DNA of 64,000 bases from Oscillatoria sp. FACHB-1407 (GTDB lineage: Bacteria > Cyanobacteriota > Cyanobacteriia > Elainellales > Elainellaceae). Shown one piece after another: positions 38,026 through 47,883 of the stretch; the first letter of the stretch is position 1, and each line of letters opens with the position of its first letter. The stretch covers positions 1 to 64,000 of the forward strand of contig NZ_JACJSA010000007.1 in the NCBI RefSeq assembly GCF_014697545.1, in the 5' to 3' direction. The translations under genes and the position numbers were made by a program. Under the pieces are notes generated by a model. It had not been told where the DNA came from, ran no database searches, and worked only from the letters and a program-made list of their open reading frames with translations.

Positions 38026-41000
38026 CTAAGGCAGCGATCGCGGTGATTCCCCTGACTGATAAACCTGCCACATCATCTGATAGGCTTGCTCGATTGCCCG
38101 TACCGATCGCTCCGTGTCGTAGAGCGGCATGGTGAGGCGTTGTGTGGCGAGTTTAGTTTTGAGAGCGTGCAGGGTTTGGGGGTGTTGTGCGAGTTGAATT
38201 GCCTGTTGTTCATACGCTTCTAGCGAAGGTGTGATCAGTTCTGGCAGACCAACAGCGGTTAACAGACTAGCTGCAACACGAGCGGCAAAGGTGTCTCCGA
38301 GGGTGGTGAGGACAGGAACTCCTGCCCAGAGTGCATCACTGGCGGTAGTGTGGGCGTTGTAAAAGCGAGTGTCGAGAAACAAATCGGCGAGTTGCAGACG
38401 GTTCAGGTGCTCTGCCTTGGGCAGTCGTTGGGCAAAGATCAGGCGATCGCCCCTAATCCCCTGCTTTTCGGCGGTTTGCTTGAGGTTATGTTCTGCCGTT
38501 GGATAACTATGAAACAGCCACATCACACTGTTAGGAACCTGTTGTAGAATCCGCATCCACACCGAAAACAAGTGAGGATCAATTTTGCGGGTGTTGTTAA
38601 AGCAACAGTAGACAAAACCTGTTTCTGGCAAACCTATGGCAGGGCGAGAAGGGGCAGGAGGAATCGCTTGTTGGTTGTCATTGATTTGATAGCAATGAGG
38701 CAGATAAACGCAGTGCTCCGTCATGGTGGAAGCTAGCTCCGGTGGGGTGATGACCCGATCGGTGAGGACGTAATCGATAAAGTCTGCGCCCATCGTGCCG
38801 GGATAGCCCAAATAGTTCACTTGAATTGGGGCAGGTTGCAGCGCAAATAGCCGGGGAGAGCTAAATTCGGTGTAACCTGCTAGATCTACCAGAATATCAA
38901 TGCCGTCTTGAAAGACTTGTTGGGCACTGGCGGCAGGTGTCCAATGACTGATATCTATAAAGCGATCGCACTCCTGTTCAAAGGTCTTACGGTAGTCGCT
39001 GCCATCATCAGGACCGAGGGAATAGGCAAACACTTCAAACTGCTCACGGTTATGCAGCCCAAACAATCGCACCATCAGGTGAGCCACGGCATGATCGCGA
39101 AAATCCCCGGAGACATAGCCGATTCGTAATCGACGATGGGCTGTATGAGGCTTCTCATTGAACTGGAAGCCCAACTGTTGACGACGTTCTGCGACGGATT
39201 GGGCAATCGCCTGTGCGGTCTGTTGTGCGATCGCCTGTTGTTGTGCGGCTGAAAAAGGGAGCAGTAACGTGTTCAAAGGAGTGACTGAACAGGGTTTGCC
39301 CTGATCCAGTTGGGTTTGAGCAACCGTGATGAGGCGATCGCTCAGAGCTTCCACATCTGCCCACTGGCAGGTTTGTCGCAACAAACGCACCAATCCATCC
39401 AGAGCTTTGAGATTATCTGGTTCACGCTGCAACACCTGCCGATAGGCGGTTTCTGCTTCTGCAAATCGCTCTAGCTTTAACAGCGTATTGCCCAAATTTA
39501 ATCCGGCATGGGTCAAATTGGGTTGCAGTGCCAGAGCTTGTTCAAAGTGGGCGATCGCCTCTCGTGCGCGACCTAACTCGTACAGGATGATGCCCAAATT
39601 GTTGTGCGTTTCGACTGACTCAGGGTTGAGGGTCAATGCGCGTTGAAAACAGCGGATTGCTTCCTCCCAATGCTCCTGCATCTGGTGAGCCGTGCCCAAA
39701 CGCAACCAAGTTTCGGCTTGATCGGGTCGCAGCTTGAGGGCTTGTTGATAGCGAGCGATCGCCCGATCGTACTGCTGGCGTTGTTGCAGGGCATTTCCCA
39801 AATTCAAGAGAGCTTGCGTGTTTTGCGGTTGACGAGCTACAACCTGTTGATAGTGGGCGATCGCGTCTGAAAGATTTCCCTGTCGATGCAATGCCAATGC
39901 CAGGTTATAGCGCACATCGGTTAACTGAGGCTGCAACTGCAATGCCCGTTGATAAGCTGTAATGCCCTCCTCCACTTGTTCACAACTGCACAAGGCAACG
40001 CCCAGATGCCCATGATATTCAGCCGCGTTGGGTGCCAGGGCGATCGCCTGTTGCAAGGAGGTTAAAGCAGCTTCGGTGTCACGTAGTTGGAGTTGTGCCA
40101 GTCCCAACAAATGGAGTGCCTGTGCCGTTTGAGGCTGCTGTTGCAGGATTTGCTGACAAATTCGTTGCACCTCTGCGAACTGTCCGGCTTGCCCCAACTG
40201 GGCGGCTTGGTCTAACAACTGGGTGATTGCGGAAGGAGATAGCTGAGCAACGGACGGCAGGTCGGGTGGTGACGGAGGAATTGGTTCTAAAAAAGATTCG
40301 TGGATTGGATGCTCCGTCTTTATCGGGGGATTTAACGGTGTTAGTTCCAGTGTTTCTAGGGAGTTGAGCCACTCTATCCACTGGTGAACACGCACTGACC
40401 AGATACAATTCTGATTGATATAGTCCACTTGCTGTTGTAACGCTGTCTCGACTGCGGTTGGGTCGGTTGCCTGTGCCTGCAACACCCGCACCGTTGCGTC
40501 TACAAACTGCTGACAAAATGCTTGCCGAGTTTCTGGTGTAAAGGAGACAAACCGTTGAGCGACAGCAGTTTCAGCATCAGCAATGGGAATTAACTGAGCA
40601 AAACCTGCGGTGGTTTCGGGCAAGGCTCCGATCGCACTGGTAATTACCCGACACCCACTGGCGATCGCCTCCATTGCCGCAATACAAGACGTTTCAAAGA
40701 AGATATTGGGATACGTCCATACTGTTACCGATCGCAATGCCTGGGCGAGTTCCGATTGAGATAGAGAGCCAACATAGTCCACCCCCTGCAATGCATAGCA
40801 ACGGTCATACAGTTCCTTAAACTCATCTTCAGCTGCATCCTGTTGATAGACGCGCATACTCGAAAACACCTTGAGCGTAGTTCCAGGAACAGCATCTCGA
40901 ATTCTAGGAAACAGCTCTAGCAAGAGTTCTAACCCCCGAAAGGGAGTGCTGGTATATGCCAAGATGGGTGCTTGAGTTTTAGCGGCAAGAATTGATGGTT

Positions 41001-41508
41001 CAGAAGAAAAAAGAGATTGAAAGGTTGGGGCGATCGCATTTCGCAACACTCGCATTTTGTTCAACGGTAGCCCAAAGTGTTGGTGAAACTGGTTTCGCTG
41101 CCACTCACTCACCATGGCGAACCCGTCATATGCCTGTTGTTGTTCTCGTTGATGGAGCGATCGCGCATTTTCTTGATCAGCTGCACTTTGAATCCAACAC
41201 ACTAACCGCGTTGAATCAGGTAACAATCGGCGAAAGTGTTGCCCCACTTCAGGTTGGTTGACCACAATCAACGCATCTAACGCCAGGGATTTGAGCAATT
41301 CGGGTGAACCTGCTGACAACGGTAAACAAATGACTCCACGCGAGAGATCAGTCAGAGCGGTGTTGTTTAACAAAAACGCCGTATGTCCTGCCTGTGCCAA
41401 TGCCTCTGCCAGGTAGCACGCCGCGGATTGAGAACCACCCAGGGGTTGCTGATAGGGTGTTTCAGTTCGATAATCCCAGGGGATAGGGTCAAGAAAAGCA
41501 ATCCGCAT
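38026..41508 (-). CDS. GT4-TPR-GT41 fusion glycosyltransferase
   Basis: A 1,160-residue cytosolic protein with three parts. Residues 1-390 are a GT4-like GT-B domain (IPWDYRTETPYQQPLGGSQS, GLELLLELFPRI, and an ASGCRVITSAIGALPE segment). Residues about 430-720 are eight or nine TPR repeats. Residues about 770-1150 are an O-GlcNAc-transferase-like GT41 (SPY) domain with GYVSGDFRDHAVAHLM (catalytic-region His), LGYPGTMG, CFNNTRKIDP (UDP-binding Lys) and YNAHTTASDALWAGVPVLTT. It could glycosylate proteins or another polymer. The presence of two catalytic domains suggests two sugar additions, which is an inference. Confidence 0.87.
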   Translation of the reverse strand: MRIAFLDPIPWDYRTETPYQQPLGGSQSAACYLAEALAQAGHTAFLLNNTALTDLSRGVICLPLSAGSPELLKSLALDALIVVNQPEVGQHFRRLLPDSTRLVCWIQSAADQENARSLHQREQQQAYDGFAMVSEWQRNQFHQHFGLPLNKMRVLRNAIAPTFQSLFSSEPSILAAKTQAPILAYTSTPFRGLELLLELFPRIRDAVPGTTLKVFSSMRVYQQDAAEDEFKELYDRCYALQGVDYVGSLSQSELAQALRSVTVWTYPNIFFETSCIAAMEAIASGCRVITSAIGALPETTAGFAQLIPIADAETAVAQRFVSFTPETRQAFCQQFVDATVRVLQAQATDPTAVETALQQQVDYINQNCIWSVRVHQWIEWLNSLETLELTPLNPPIKTEHPIHESFLEPIPPSPPDLPSVAQLSPSAITQLLDQAAQLGQAGQFAEVQRICQQILQQQPQTAQALHLLGLAQLQLRDTEAALTSLQQAIALAPNAAEYHGHLGVALCSCEQVEEGITAYQRALQLQPQLTDVRYNLALALHRQGNLSDAIAHYQQVVARQPQNTQALLNLGNALQQRQQYDRAIARYQQALKLRPDQAETWLRLGTAHQMQEHWEEAIRCFQRALTLNPESVETHNNLGIILYELGRAREAIAHFEQALALQPNLTHAGLNLGNTLLKLERFAEAETAYRQVLQREPDNLKALDGLVRLLRQTCQWADVEALSDRLITVAQTQLDQGKPCSVTPLNTLLLPFSAAQQQAIAQQTAQAIAQSVAERRQQLGFQFNEKPHTAHRRLRIGYVSGDFRDHAVAHLMVRLFGLHNREQFEVFAYSLGPDDGSDYRKTFEQECDRFIDISHWTPAASAQQVFQDGIDILVDLAGYTEFSSPRLFALQPAPIQVNYLGYPGTMGADFIDYVLTDRVITPPELASTMTEHCVYLPHCYQINDNQQAIPPAPSRPAIGLPETGFVYCCFNNTRKIDPHLFSVWMRILQQVPNSVMWLFHSYPTAEHNLKQTAEKQGIRGDRLIFAQRLPKAEHLNRLQLADLFLDTRFYNAHTTASDALWAGVPVLTTLGDTFAARVAASLLTAVGLPELITPSLEAYEQQAIQLAQHPQTLHALKTKLATQRLTMPLYDTERSVRAIEQAYQMMWQVYQSGESPRSLP

Positions 41509-41818
41509 AGGGAAGAAGGAAGGAAAGAAGAAGGAAAAAAGAAAAGGATTAAGGATGAGGGGTAAAGGATAAAAAGTGAGAAGAGAAGAAAGAATAGGAT
41601 AAACGCCTGTACAGCAGTGGTAAGTTTTTGAGAATCATATCTGCATCCAGCGACGCTAATTTGAAGTTTTGCATCCTCACAACATCCTCGTTTTTATCCT
41701 TTATCTTTTATCGTTGTATTCCTTATTGTCCTCTTTCCCTGAGCTTTCCTCCATCTTTCCTCTCTTATCCTTCATCGTTTATCCTTCTTTCTTCTCTCTT
41801 CTTTTTTCCTTCTTTCCT
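41509..41818. other. Purine/pyrimidine-skewed region upstream of dtd
   Basis: 310 bases. The plus strand is nearly all purine at 41509-41600 and nearly all pyrimidine at 41693-41818, so the two arms can partly pair or form triplex-like DNA. A hydrophobic frame extends into the pyrimidine tract ahead of dtd but has no sign of translation. Promoters for both divergent genes should lie here. Confidence 0.6.
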
Positions 41819-42292
41819 ATGCGTGTCATTATTCAACGAGTCACCTCTTCCCAGGTCACGATCGATGGAGCGGTGCAAAGCAGTTCCCCCTCTAGGGTAA
41901 TCGCAGGTAGTATTGGGCGAGGGCTAAATCTGCTGGTGGGTATTGCTGAGACGGATACAGAAGCAGAGCTAGAGTGGATGGCGCGTAAGTGTTTGGAACT
42001 GCGTTTGTTTCCCTCAGAAACGAGTGGGTTTGACCAGTCGGTGCAGGAGATTGGAGGAGAATTGCTGGTGATCAGCCAATTCACGCTGTATGGGGATGCT
42101 CGTAAAGGTCGCCGTCCGTCGTTTGACAAAGCGGCTACACCTGTTCACGCAGAACAACTTTACAACCAGTTTGTTGATAAATTGCGAAGCAGTGGGTTGC
42201 GGGTCGAAACAGGGCGATTCGGTGCCAATATGCAGGTGGCGATCGCCAATGATGGCCCTGTGACGCTGATGTTAGAGAAGGAGGCGATTTAG
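41819..42292 (+). CDS. dtd: D-aminoacyl-tRNA deacylase
   Basis: A 157-residue enzyme that removes D-amino acids wrongly attached to tRNA. The diagnostic motifs are [15 protein letters not shown] (residues about 82-96) and the Gly-cisPro motif region [10 protein letters not shown] (about 143-152). The ATG at 41819 gives the family N-terminus [13 protein letters not shown]; the longer frame starting at 41669 only adds pyrimidine-tract translation. The central insert [14 protein letters not shown] is a little longer than in E. coli Dtd. Confidence 0.95.
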   Translation: MRVIIQRVTSSQVTIDGAVQSSSPSRVIAGSIGRGLNLLVGIAETDTEAELEWMARKCLELRLFPSETSGFDQSVQEIGGELLVISQFTLYGDARKGRRPSFDKAATPVHAEQLYNQFVDKLRSSGLRVETGRFGANMQVAIANDGPVTLMLEKEAI

Positions 42293-42470
42293 GGAACTCT
42301 TTAGACGGAGAATATATGACTTTTGTCAATATGTTTAAGGAAGAGTTGAATGCAGTATAAGCTATCCAAATCATTAAAAGTCGATTTTTTGTTGACGGCT
42401 TATGACTTAGCTGATACTGTGAAGAAATATTTAATTTTTTCCCATAGTTGTAACTCTATTGTTTCGATTT

Positions 42471-43265
42471 ATGACAGGAGTTGTTGCTTTGAATCAGAGC
42501 CAAGCCCATCCCTTCGACGGTCGGTTTACTCTGCGCCCCACTCCAAACCTAACCGTATTCTGTGACTTTGACGGTCCGATTATTGATGTCAGCGATCGCT
42601 ATTACAACACCTACCAACTCGCGTTAGCCGACGTTCAAACTGCCTATCAAGACAAAGGCGCGCCCCTGCCATTGTGCCTGTTGAGCAAAACCCACTTTTG
42701 GCAAATGAAACAAGACCGGGTTCCCGATCTCGAAATCGCGTTGCGGTCGGGGTTGCGGCAGGAACAGATGGATTACTTTTTGCAGCGGGTGTGCTCCATC
42801 GTGAATCAGCCTGCCTTGCTACATCAAGACCACCTGCAACCAGGAGTGCGGTGGGCACTGGAACTGCTCCACTCGCAGGGCGTGCGTCTGGTGCTGGTCA
42901 CCCTGCGGAGTCAAGAGCAAGCCACTGAGATTTTGCAGAGCTATGGGCTGGCAAACCTGTTTACGCTAATTCGCGGCACGCAGGATGACACGGTTGCCTA
43001 TGGCAACGCGGCTGAAAGTAAGATCCAACTGTTGGCCGAAGTATTGCAAGAGTTTCCCCATTGGGCAACTGAGCCTGCCTGGATGATTGGCGATACTGAA
43101 GCTGATATTTTGGCAGGGCAAGCTTCTAACATTCCGACGATCGCCCTCACTTGTGGCATTCGCAGCCAAACCTATTTGGAAAAGTTTTTGCCCACCCGCA
43201 TTCACAGTGAGTTGCTGTCAGCAGCGCATTATCTGGTGAGTCAAAGCTTATTTGCCAGTGTGTAA
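42471..43265 (+). CDS. HAD superfamily hydrolase
   Basis: A phosphatase-like protein of about 264 residues. Motif I is DFDGPIIDVSD, motif II is VLVTLRS, and motif IV is WMIGDTEADILAG; a helical cap lies between I and II. It resembles phosphoglycolate phosphatase-type HAD proteins; the substrate is unknown. The start is uncertain: the ATG at 42471 has no ribosome site, while a TTG at 42489 has AGGAG 8 bases upstream and would remove six residues. It is followed by repeat-rich DNA. Confidence 0.85.
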   Translation: MTGVVALNQSQAHPFDGRFTLRPTPNLTVFCDFDGPIIDVSDRYYNTYQLALADVQTAYQDKGAPLPLCLLSKTHFWQMKQDRVPDLEIALRSGLRQEQMDYFLQRVCSIVNQPALLHQDHLQPGVRWALELLHSQGVRLVLVTLRSQEQATEILQSYGLANLFTLIRGTQDDTVAYGNAAESKIQLLAEVLQEFPHWATEPAWMIGDTEADILAGQASNIPTIALTCGIRSQTYLEKFLPTRIHSELLSAAHYLVSQSLFASV

Positions 43266-43319
43266 ACTGGGCGATCGTCAACGGTCGGTGGTCAATGGTC
43301 AATGGTTGATGAAGTGTGG

Positions 43320-43360
43320 ATTCGGGATAAGGATCTTGGTGATTAAACCCGCTGTTATGC
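43320..43360 (+). repeat. 40-bp dispersed repeat with GATAAGGATYTTGG start, copy B
   Basis: TTCGGGATAAGGATCTTGGT and the following GATTAAACCCGCTGTTA resemble 62390-62426 and the reverse of 29551-29590. It directly precedes the 270-bp repeat copy 2. Confidence 0.6.
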
Positions 43361-43361
43361 A

Positions 43362-43635
43362 CTTAGTACTGTGATTCACAGATAGGGTTTGGAAATAAAA
43401 CCAGGGGGGTGTGGGGCTGCGCCCCCAGCCAGGGGTTCCACCCCTGCACCCCAAATTTCCACCCTTATTGACGATGAGTTGTACTTAGGATCGTGAATTA
43501 AATAACCTGAAAAACGGCAACCCCCTTTACGGGCGTGGCAGTCGGCAGAGGGTTCTGAAACAATGGCAAGGGCTTTTGACCGAATGCCACGTCCCTACGC
43601 CAGGAATTACACCTTAATAAATTCGTGATCCTTAA
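43362..43635 (+). repeat. Dispersed 270-bp repeat, copy 2
   Basis: Nearly identical to 5365-5640 with scattered substitutions and small indels. The two-base differences include changes on both sides of the internal inverted repeat (AGGATCGTGAATTAA and TTAATAAATTCGTGATCCT). It is located between the HAD hydrolase and dehydrogenase genes. Confidence 0.85.
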
Positions 43636-43677
43636 CAGGACAGACGCGATTAATCGCATCTCTTTCAGCAGGACTCA
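43634..43677. repeat. Short palindromic dispersed repeat, copy 1
   Basis: Core AGACGCGATTAATCGCATCT followed by CTTTCAGCAGGACTCAC. It matches 54702-54746 and in its core 58451-58475. Confidence 0.75.
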
Positions 43678-43744
43678 CTCTAGAGCTATAACTCGGCTCA
43701 TCCCCTTGTCTTTTTTCTCTCTTCTCTTTATTCCCCTTTATCCT

Positions 43745-44695
43745 TTAGCGTTTATCCTTTTTACTGATTGCGTTCACCACATTGATGGGATCGCCTTTCA
43801 AGCACGCGGCGATCGCTTGCAAAATTTCCTGCCCCAACCGAGCGAGAGCTTCCTGCGAGTTATAGGCAATGTGAGGCGTCAAGACGACATTATCCAACTG
43901 GGCTAACGCTTGAATCTCTGGACTCGTTGTGCCATCGGTGGGTTCTTGCTCAAACACATCGAGAGCAGCACCCGCAATGCGTTTCTCTTGCAGTACGGTG
44001 AGCAGTGCTTTGGGATCTACGATCGCCCCTCGTGCGGTGTTGATCAGATAAGCGGTCGGCTTCATCAAGCGCAAGCGTCGCTCATCCAGCAGGTATTTGG
44101 ATTGGGGGGTGAGGGGCAGGTGCAAGCTAACGATATCGGATTCGGCTAACAGGCGATCGAGTTGCTCTGGAGATGTTTTTGAGGTGGCGTAGGTGACGGT
44201 CATACCCAGTGCGATCGCCCGTTGTTCCACGGCTTGAGCGATCGCCCCATGACCAATTAGCCCAAGCTTTTTGCCCGACAACTCTACCCCCTGCAACGGT
44301 TTAAAGTCCCAAATGCCTTGAGTCAACAACCCATGAGCGGTAACAATGCGGCGAGTAATGGCAAACATCAACCCCAGCGTAAATTCTGCGACGGCTAACA
44401 CGTTGTTGGTGGGGCAGTTCATGACTTGGATGCCTGCCTCAGTTGCAGCAGCTACGTCAACGTGGTTGTAACCAATCCCTGGCACTACGATGTATCTCAA
44501 ATGAGGGCACTGTTGGATGACGGATGGAGTAATGGCAACCACCGCTGTACCAATTAGCTCTGCCCCTTGAATCCGTTGGATTAGCTCTGTCTCACTTGCC
44601 GGGATGTCGTCATAGCGGGTGACTTCACCAAGGCGATTGAGTGCCTGCCAATCTTCATCCAGTAGCTCAAGGTAATCGGGGAAAACCAGTTTCAT
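43745..44695 (-). CDS. D-isomer-specific 2-hydroxyacid dehydrogenase
   Basis: A 316-residue NAD(P)-dependent oxidoreductase that interconverts a D-2-hydroxyacid and a 2-oxoacid. The nucleotide fold is LGLIGHGAIAQAV, where the third Gly of the usual GxGxxG is Ala. The catalytic Arg (NTARGAIVD), Glu (FEQEP) and His (LTPHIAYNS) are present. The substrate, perhaps glyoxylate/hydroxypyruvate, is not certain. It starts 7 bases after the uvrC stop, so it is cotranscribed with uvrC. Confidence 0.9.
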   Translation of the reverse strand: MKLVFPDYLELLDEDWQALNRLGEVTRYDDIPASETELIQRIQGAELIGTAVVAITPSVIQQCPHLRYIVVPGIGYNHVDVAAATEAGIQVMNCPTNNVLAVAEFTLGLMFAITRRIVTAHGLLTQGIWDFKPLQGVELSGKKLGLIGHGAIAQAVEQRAIALGMTVTYATSKTSPEQLDRLLAESDIVSLHLPLTPQSKYLLDERRLRLMKPTAYLINTARGAIVDPKALLTVLQEKRIAGAALDVFEQEPTDGTTSPEIQALAQLDNVVLTPHIAYNSQEALARLGQEILQAIAACLKGDPINVVNAISKKDKR

Positions 44696-44702
44696 GAGGG
44701 TA

Positions 44703-46646
44703 TTATTCTACGGCAGGTTCAGGAGAACGCTCTGGAGGGGGTGTTGTAGAGGGTGGGTCTTCGATCGCCATGGATGGGTGAAAGTAATCGTAGATTTGCT
44801 GTGCCATTTTGGGACCGATGCCCGATACCTCCGCAATTTGTTGGGGAGATGCCTCGCGCAGGTAATCGATCGAGCGGAAGTGTGCCAGCAGTTGCTTTTG
44901 GCGGGTGTAACCCAACCCTGGGATCTCTTCTAGACGGGAACGCCGCATGCGATCGCTGCGTTGTTGACGATGGAAGCTAACAGCAAAGCGGTGGGCTTCA
45001 TCGCGTAAGCGGCGCAGTAATTGAACGCCCGGTTGTTCTGCCTCCGTAGCAAGGGGTGATGATTCCCCTGGTAAGAAGATCTCTTCGCGTTGCTTGGCTA
45101 GGCTGACGACCTTGACATCTTCCATCAAGTTCATCTCGCGCAGCACTTCCACCACGGCTGAGAGTTGCCCTTTGCCTCCGTCGATCATCACCAAATCAGG
45201 GAAGTCGGGGTTGCCCACCCGTTGCAAATTGGGATCTTGGGCATAGCGGCGGAAACGACGTTGAATCACCTCTGCCATGCTGGCGAAGTCATCGGAGTGA
45301 CCCGATCGCACCGTAGGGTTCTTGATTTTGTAGTGGCGATAGTGTTGCTTGGCGGGCAAGCCATCCACAAACACCACCTGAGAGGCGACAGCATCTGATC
45401 CCTGAATGTGGGAGATGTCATAGCCTTCGAGTCGATGCGGCAGGTCGGGCAGGTCGAGCAGTTCTGCCAGGTCGAGCATAGCTTGATTGTTGCGATCGGC
45501 AAAGCGTTGGGTGCGTGCCAGTTCGTATCCGGCGTTGCGCTCTACCATGTCGATCAGGTCGGCTTTGGTTTGCCGATGCGGAACGACAATCGTCACTTTG
45601 CGTCCCCGTCGTTCCGTCAAGAACTGCGACAAAATATCGCCATCGGGCAATTCATGCTGCACCAAAATCTCAGCGGGAATTTCGATCGATTCGACGGTTT
45701 GGAAGTGTTCCTCTAAGGCTCGTTGCAAAATCGCTCCGGGTGTACCGGATTGAGCATCTGCGACAAATCCCAACCGTCCCACCAGCCGTCCGGCACGAAT
45801 CTGGAAGAGTTGAATGCAGGCGTGTTGATCGTCAGCGGCAAGGGCGATCGCATCTCTGGAAAGCGTATCATCCGGCAGCGATACTTTTTGGTCGGCACCG
45901 AGGGACTGAATCCCGCGAATCTGGTCGCGCAACCGAGCCGCATATTCAAAGTTGAGGTCTTCAGCGGCTTTCTCCATCTGGGCTGATAGGATTTCCTCCA
46001 GTTCTTGAGTGCGTCCCTGGAAAATCATTGCCACCTTTTGCAAGATCTTGCGATAGTCCTCGGAGCTAATCAACTTTTGACACACCCCCGGACACCGCCC
46101 GATGTCGTAGTTGAGGCAGGGACGATCTTTAAACAGCGGTTGGGGACGTTGCCGCAGGGGAAAGACCCGCTTCACCAGATTCAAGGTACGGCGCAACAAA
46201 CCCACATCTACATAAGGGCCGTAATAGCGGTCTTTCTCATTGCCCGATCGCCGCTTACGGGTGATAAAAATGCGGGGATATTCCTCTGACCAGGTGATGC
46301 AGAGATAGGGATACTTTTTGTCATCTTTGAGCAGCACGTTGAAGTGGGGTTGATGCTGCTTCACCAAATTGGCTTCGAGTGCCAGTGCCTCCGCTTCTGT
46401 ATCGGTGACAATGAACTCAATCTCAGCCACCTGCATCACCATCAAGGCAATGCGGGGGTTGTGGTCGTGGTTGTCCCGAAAATAGGAGCGAACGCGCGAT
46501 CGCAAACTCTTGGACTTGCCAATGTAGAGAATGTTATCGCTGGCATCGCGCATGAAATAGACCCCTGGCTCCTGGGGAATCTCTTTGAGGCGAGTCTCCA
46601 GACGCTCAGGATCTTTAACTAGAGTGAGAGCTTTGTCAGAAGTCAC
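44703..46646 (-). CDS. uvrC: Excinuclease ABC subunit C
   Basis: A 647-residue endonuclease that cuts DNA on both sides of a lesion in nucleotide excision repair. N-terminal GIY-YIG domain ([20 protein letters not shown]), the Cys cluster [13 protein letters not shown], a UVR motif near 205-240, an RNase H-like C-terminal nuclease domain ([24 protein letters not shown]) and a terminal helix-hairpin-helix ([29 protein letters not shown]). Length is normal. mfd, its partner in transcription-coupled repair, lies at 54.9 kb. Confidence 0.97.
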   Translation of the reverse strand: MTSDKALTLVKDPERLETRLKEIPQEPGVYFMRDASDNILYIGKSKSLRSRVRSYFRDNHDHNPRIALMVMQVAEIEFIVTDTEAEALALEANLVKQHQPHFNVLLKDDKKYPYLCITWSEEYPRIFITRKRRSGNEKDRYYGPYVDVGLLRRTLNLVKRVFPLRQRPQPLFKDRPCLNYDIGRCPGVCQKLISSEDYRKILQKVAMIFQGRTQELEEILSAQMEKAAEDLNFEYAARLRDQIRGIQSLGADQKVSLPDDTLSRDAIALAADDQHACIQLFQIRAGRLVGRLGFVADAQSGTPGAILQRALEEHFQTVESIEIPAEILVQHELPDGDILSQFLTERRGRKVTIVVPHRQTKADLIDMVERNAGYELARTQRFADRNNQAMLDLAELLDLPDLPHRLEGYDISHIQGSDAVASQVVFVDGLPAKQHYRHYKIKNPTVRSGHSDDFASMAEVIQRRFRRYAQDPNLQRVGNPDFPDLVMIDGGKGQLSAVVEVLREMNLMEDVKVVSLAKQREEIFLPGESSPLATEAEQPGVQLLRRLRDEAHRFAVSFHRQQRSDRMRRSRLEEIPGLGYTRQKQLLAHFRSIDYLREASPQQIAEVSGIGPKMAQQIYDYFHPSMAIEDPPSTTPPPERSPEPAVE

Positions 46647-46761
46647 AGGCTAAGCGATCGCACCGCTGTAGAGGGTTAGTAGAGGGTCAGGTGCATTCAC
46701 TTTTTAGGATACTGTGTTGAGATGCAGATGGGGTGGGCGATTCCCGAATTGATGTGGCGGA

Positions 46762-47109
46762 TTACTGATCAGGGCTGAGCCGCTTCCAATAGGATTGAGG
46801 TCGTTGTGCCCGCATTGACCCCAGTTGTACCCGATAGCGTGCCTCGGTGCTGGTGTCTACAGGGCGCAGAAACCCCCTTTGCAGCAGGCGATCAAAGGCG
46901 GCGTAGATGGCGGATTCCTCAAGATCGTTGTTTTGATTGAGAGCGGCGATCGCCTCTGCCCTGGTCATCCCTGTTGGGGGTTGCGATCGCAACATCGAAT
47001 TCACCAACTGCCGCTCTAAATCAGGTAATGCCAGCACATCCGCCATGGTCAACCCAGTTTGGGGCGAACGAGATGTTGGTGGTGTCTGGTCTGGGTTAGG
47101 TTCCAGCAT
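46762..47109 (-). CDS. Small winged-helix-like protein coupled to a MinD-like ATPase
   Basis: A 115-residue protein. Residues about 20-100 look like a winged helix (TMADVLALPDLERQLVNSML, MTRAEAIAALN, ESAIYAAFDRLLQRGFLRPV), flanked by a Pro-rich N-terminus. The ATG at 47109 follows the stop of the ATPase gene with no gap, which implies translational coupling and a joint function. No family name can be given; it may be the DNA- or effector-binding partner of the ATPase. Confidence 0.75.
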   Translation of the reverse strand: MLEPNPDQTPPTSRSPQTGLTMADVLALPDLERQLVNSMLRSQPPTGMTRAEAIAALNQNNDLEESAIYAAFDRLLQRGFLRPVDTSTEARYRVQLGSMRAQRPQSYWKRLSPDQ

Positions 47110-47883
47110 CTAGGCTGTGATTTTGGCAACAACGTTATTGATCAGCTGAGTGATGGGGTGATCAGGATAGCAGAGGCAGAAAATCTGACGACTTGCCAAG
47201 CGCATCATTTCATCGGATTGCGGTAGCACTGCCGCCACCGGGACATCGTAGGTCTTCTCCATCTCCTGACGGATATCGTTGAAGTCGTAATCCGTCAAAA
47301 CCTTATTGACCAGCAACACAATCTTAGGAACGGCTAATTCTTTGGCTACTTTCACCGTCAAAGCAGTACCCTGATAGTCTTGATAATCGGGACGCAAAAT
47401 CACAATCAGCAGATTAGAAATACCGATTGACAACAGGGTTTCTTCGTTGACCCCTGGATGAGTGTCGATCAACAAGTAATCGAGTTTCAGACTTTGACAC
47501 AGTTGCTCATACCCACTGGTGAGCAGCCCAACATCATAGCCCTCACTTAACACCGTGGTGATTTCATTTACCTTCATACTGGAGGGAATCAGGTAAATCT
47601 TGCCGCCGCTAGCCGCAACTTTATCTGCACCATCCGCAAGGGTTGGGCTAACATCAAACGCAGCTTCCTCGACTGAGCAACGTCCCAAGAGGTAGTCATT
47701 GAGCGTGTATCTGACCTTCTTAATGTCTAATCCAAACAGGACATGAATCCCTGGAGATTGAATATCTGTATCGATGACTCCAACTCGATGTCCCTGGACT
47801 GCCAGACTACCTGACAAGTTAGCTACTAAATTTGATTTCCCTGTACCACCTCGAAACGAGTGAACAGATACGATTTTCCCCAT
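47110..47883 (-). CDS. MinD/ParA-like ATPase
   Basis: A 257-residue P-loop ATPase of the MinD/ParA/Mrp group. The deviant Walker A is FRGGTGKSN at residues 10-18, where the signature Lys is Arg; switch I is IDTDIQSPG and switch II is LLIDTHPGV. It resembles ATPases that position proteins or DNA, but no MinC, MinE or ParB partner is adjacent. It is immediately followed by the coupled winged-helix gene. The function is therefore open. Confidence 0.85.
   Translation of the reverse strand: MGKIVSVHSFRGGTGKSNLVANLSGSLAVQGHRVGVIDTDIQSPGIHVLFGLDIKKVRYTLNDYLLGRCSVEEAAFDVSPTLADGADKVAASGGKIYLIPSSMKVNEITTVLSEGYDVGLLTSGYEQLCQSLKLDYLLIDTHPGVNEETLLSIGISNLLIVILRPDYQDYQGTALTVKVAKELAVPKIVLLVNKVLTDYDFNDIRQEMEKTYDVPVAAVLPQSDEMMRLASRQIFCLCYPDHPITQLINNVVAKITA

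Noticed and set aside
41669-41818. N-terminal extension of dtd by 50 residues
   Set aside because: The extension is translated pyrimidine tract (Leu/Ser/Phe only), and the family N-terminus begins at the ATG at 41819.
45515-45955. 146-residue ORF antisense to uvrC
   Set aside because: Arg-rich shadow in a gene whose sense frame is fully conserved.
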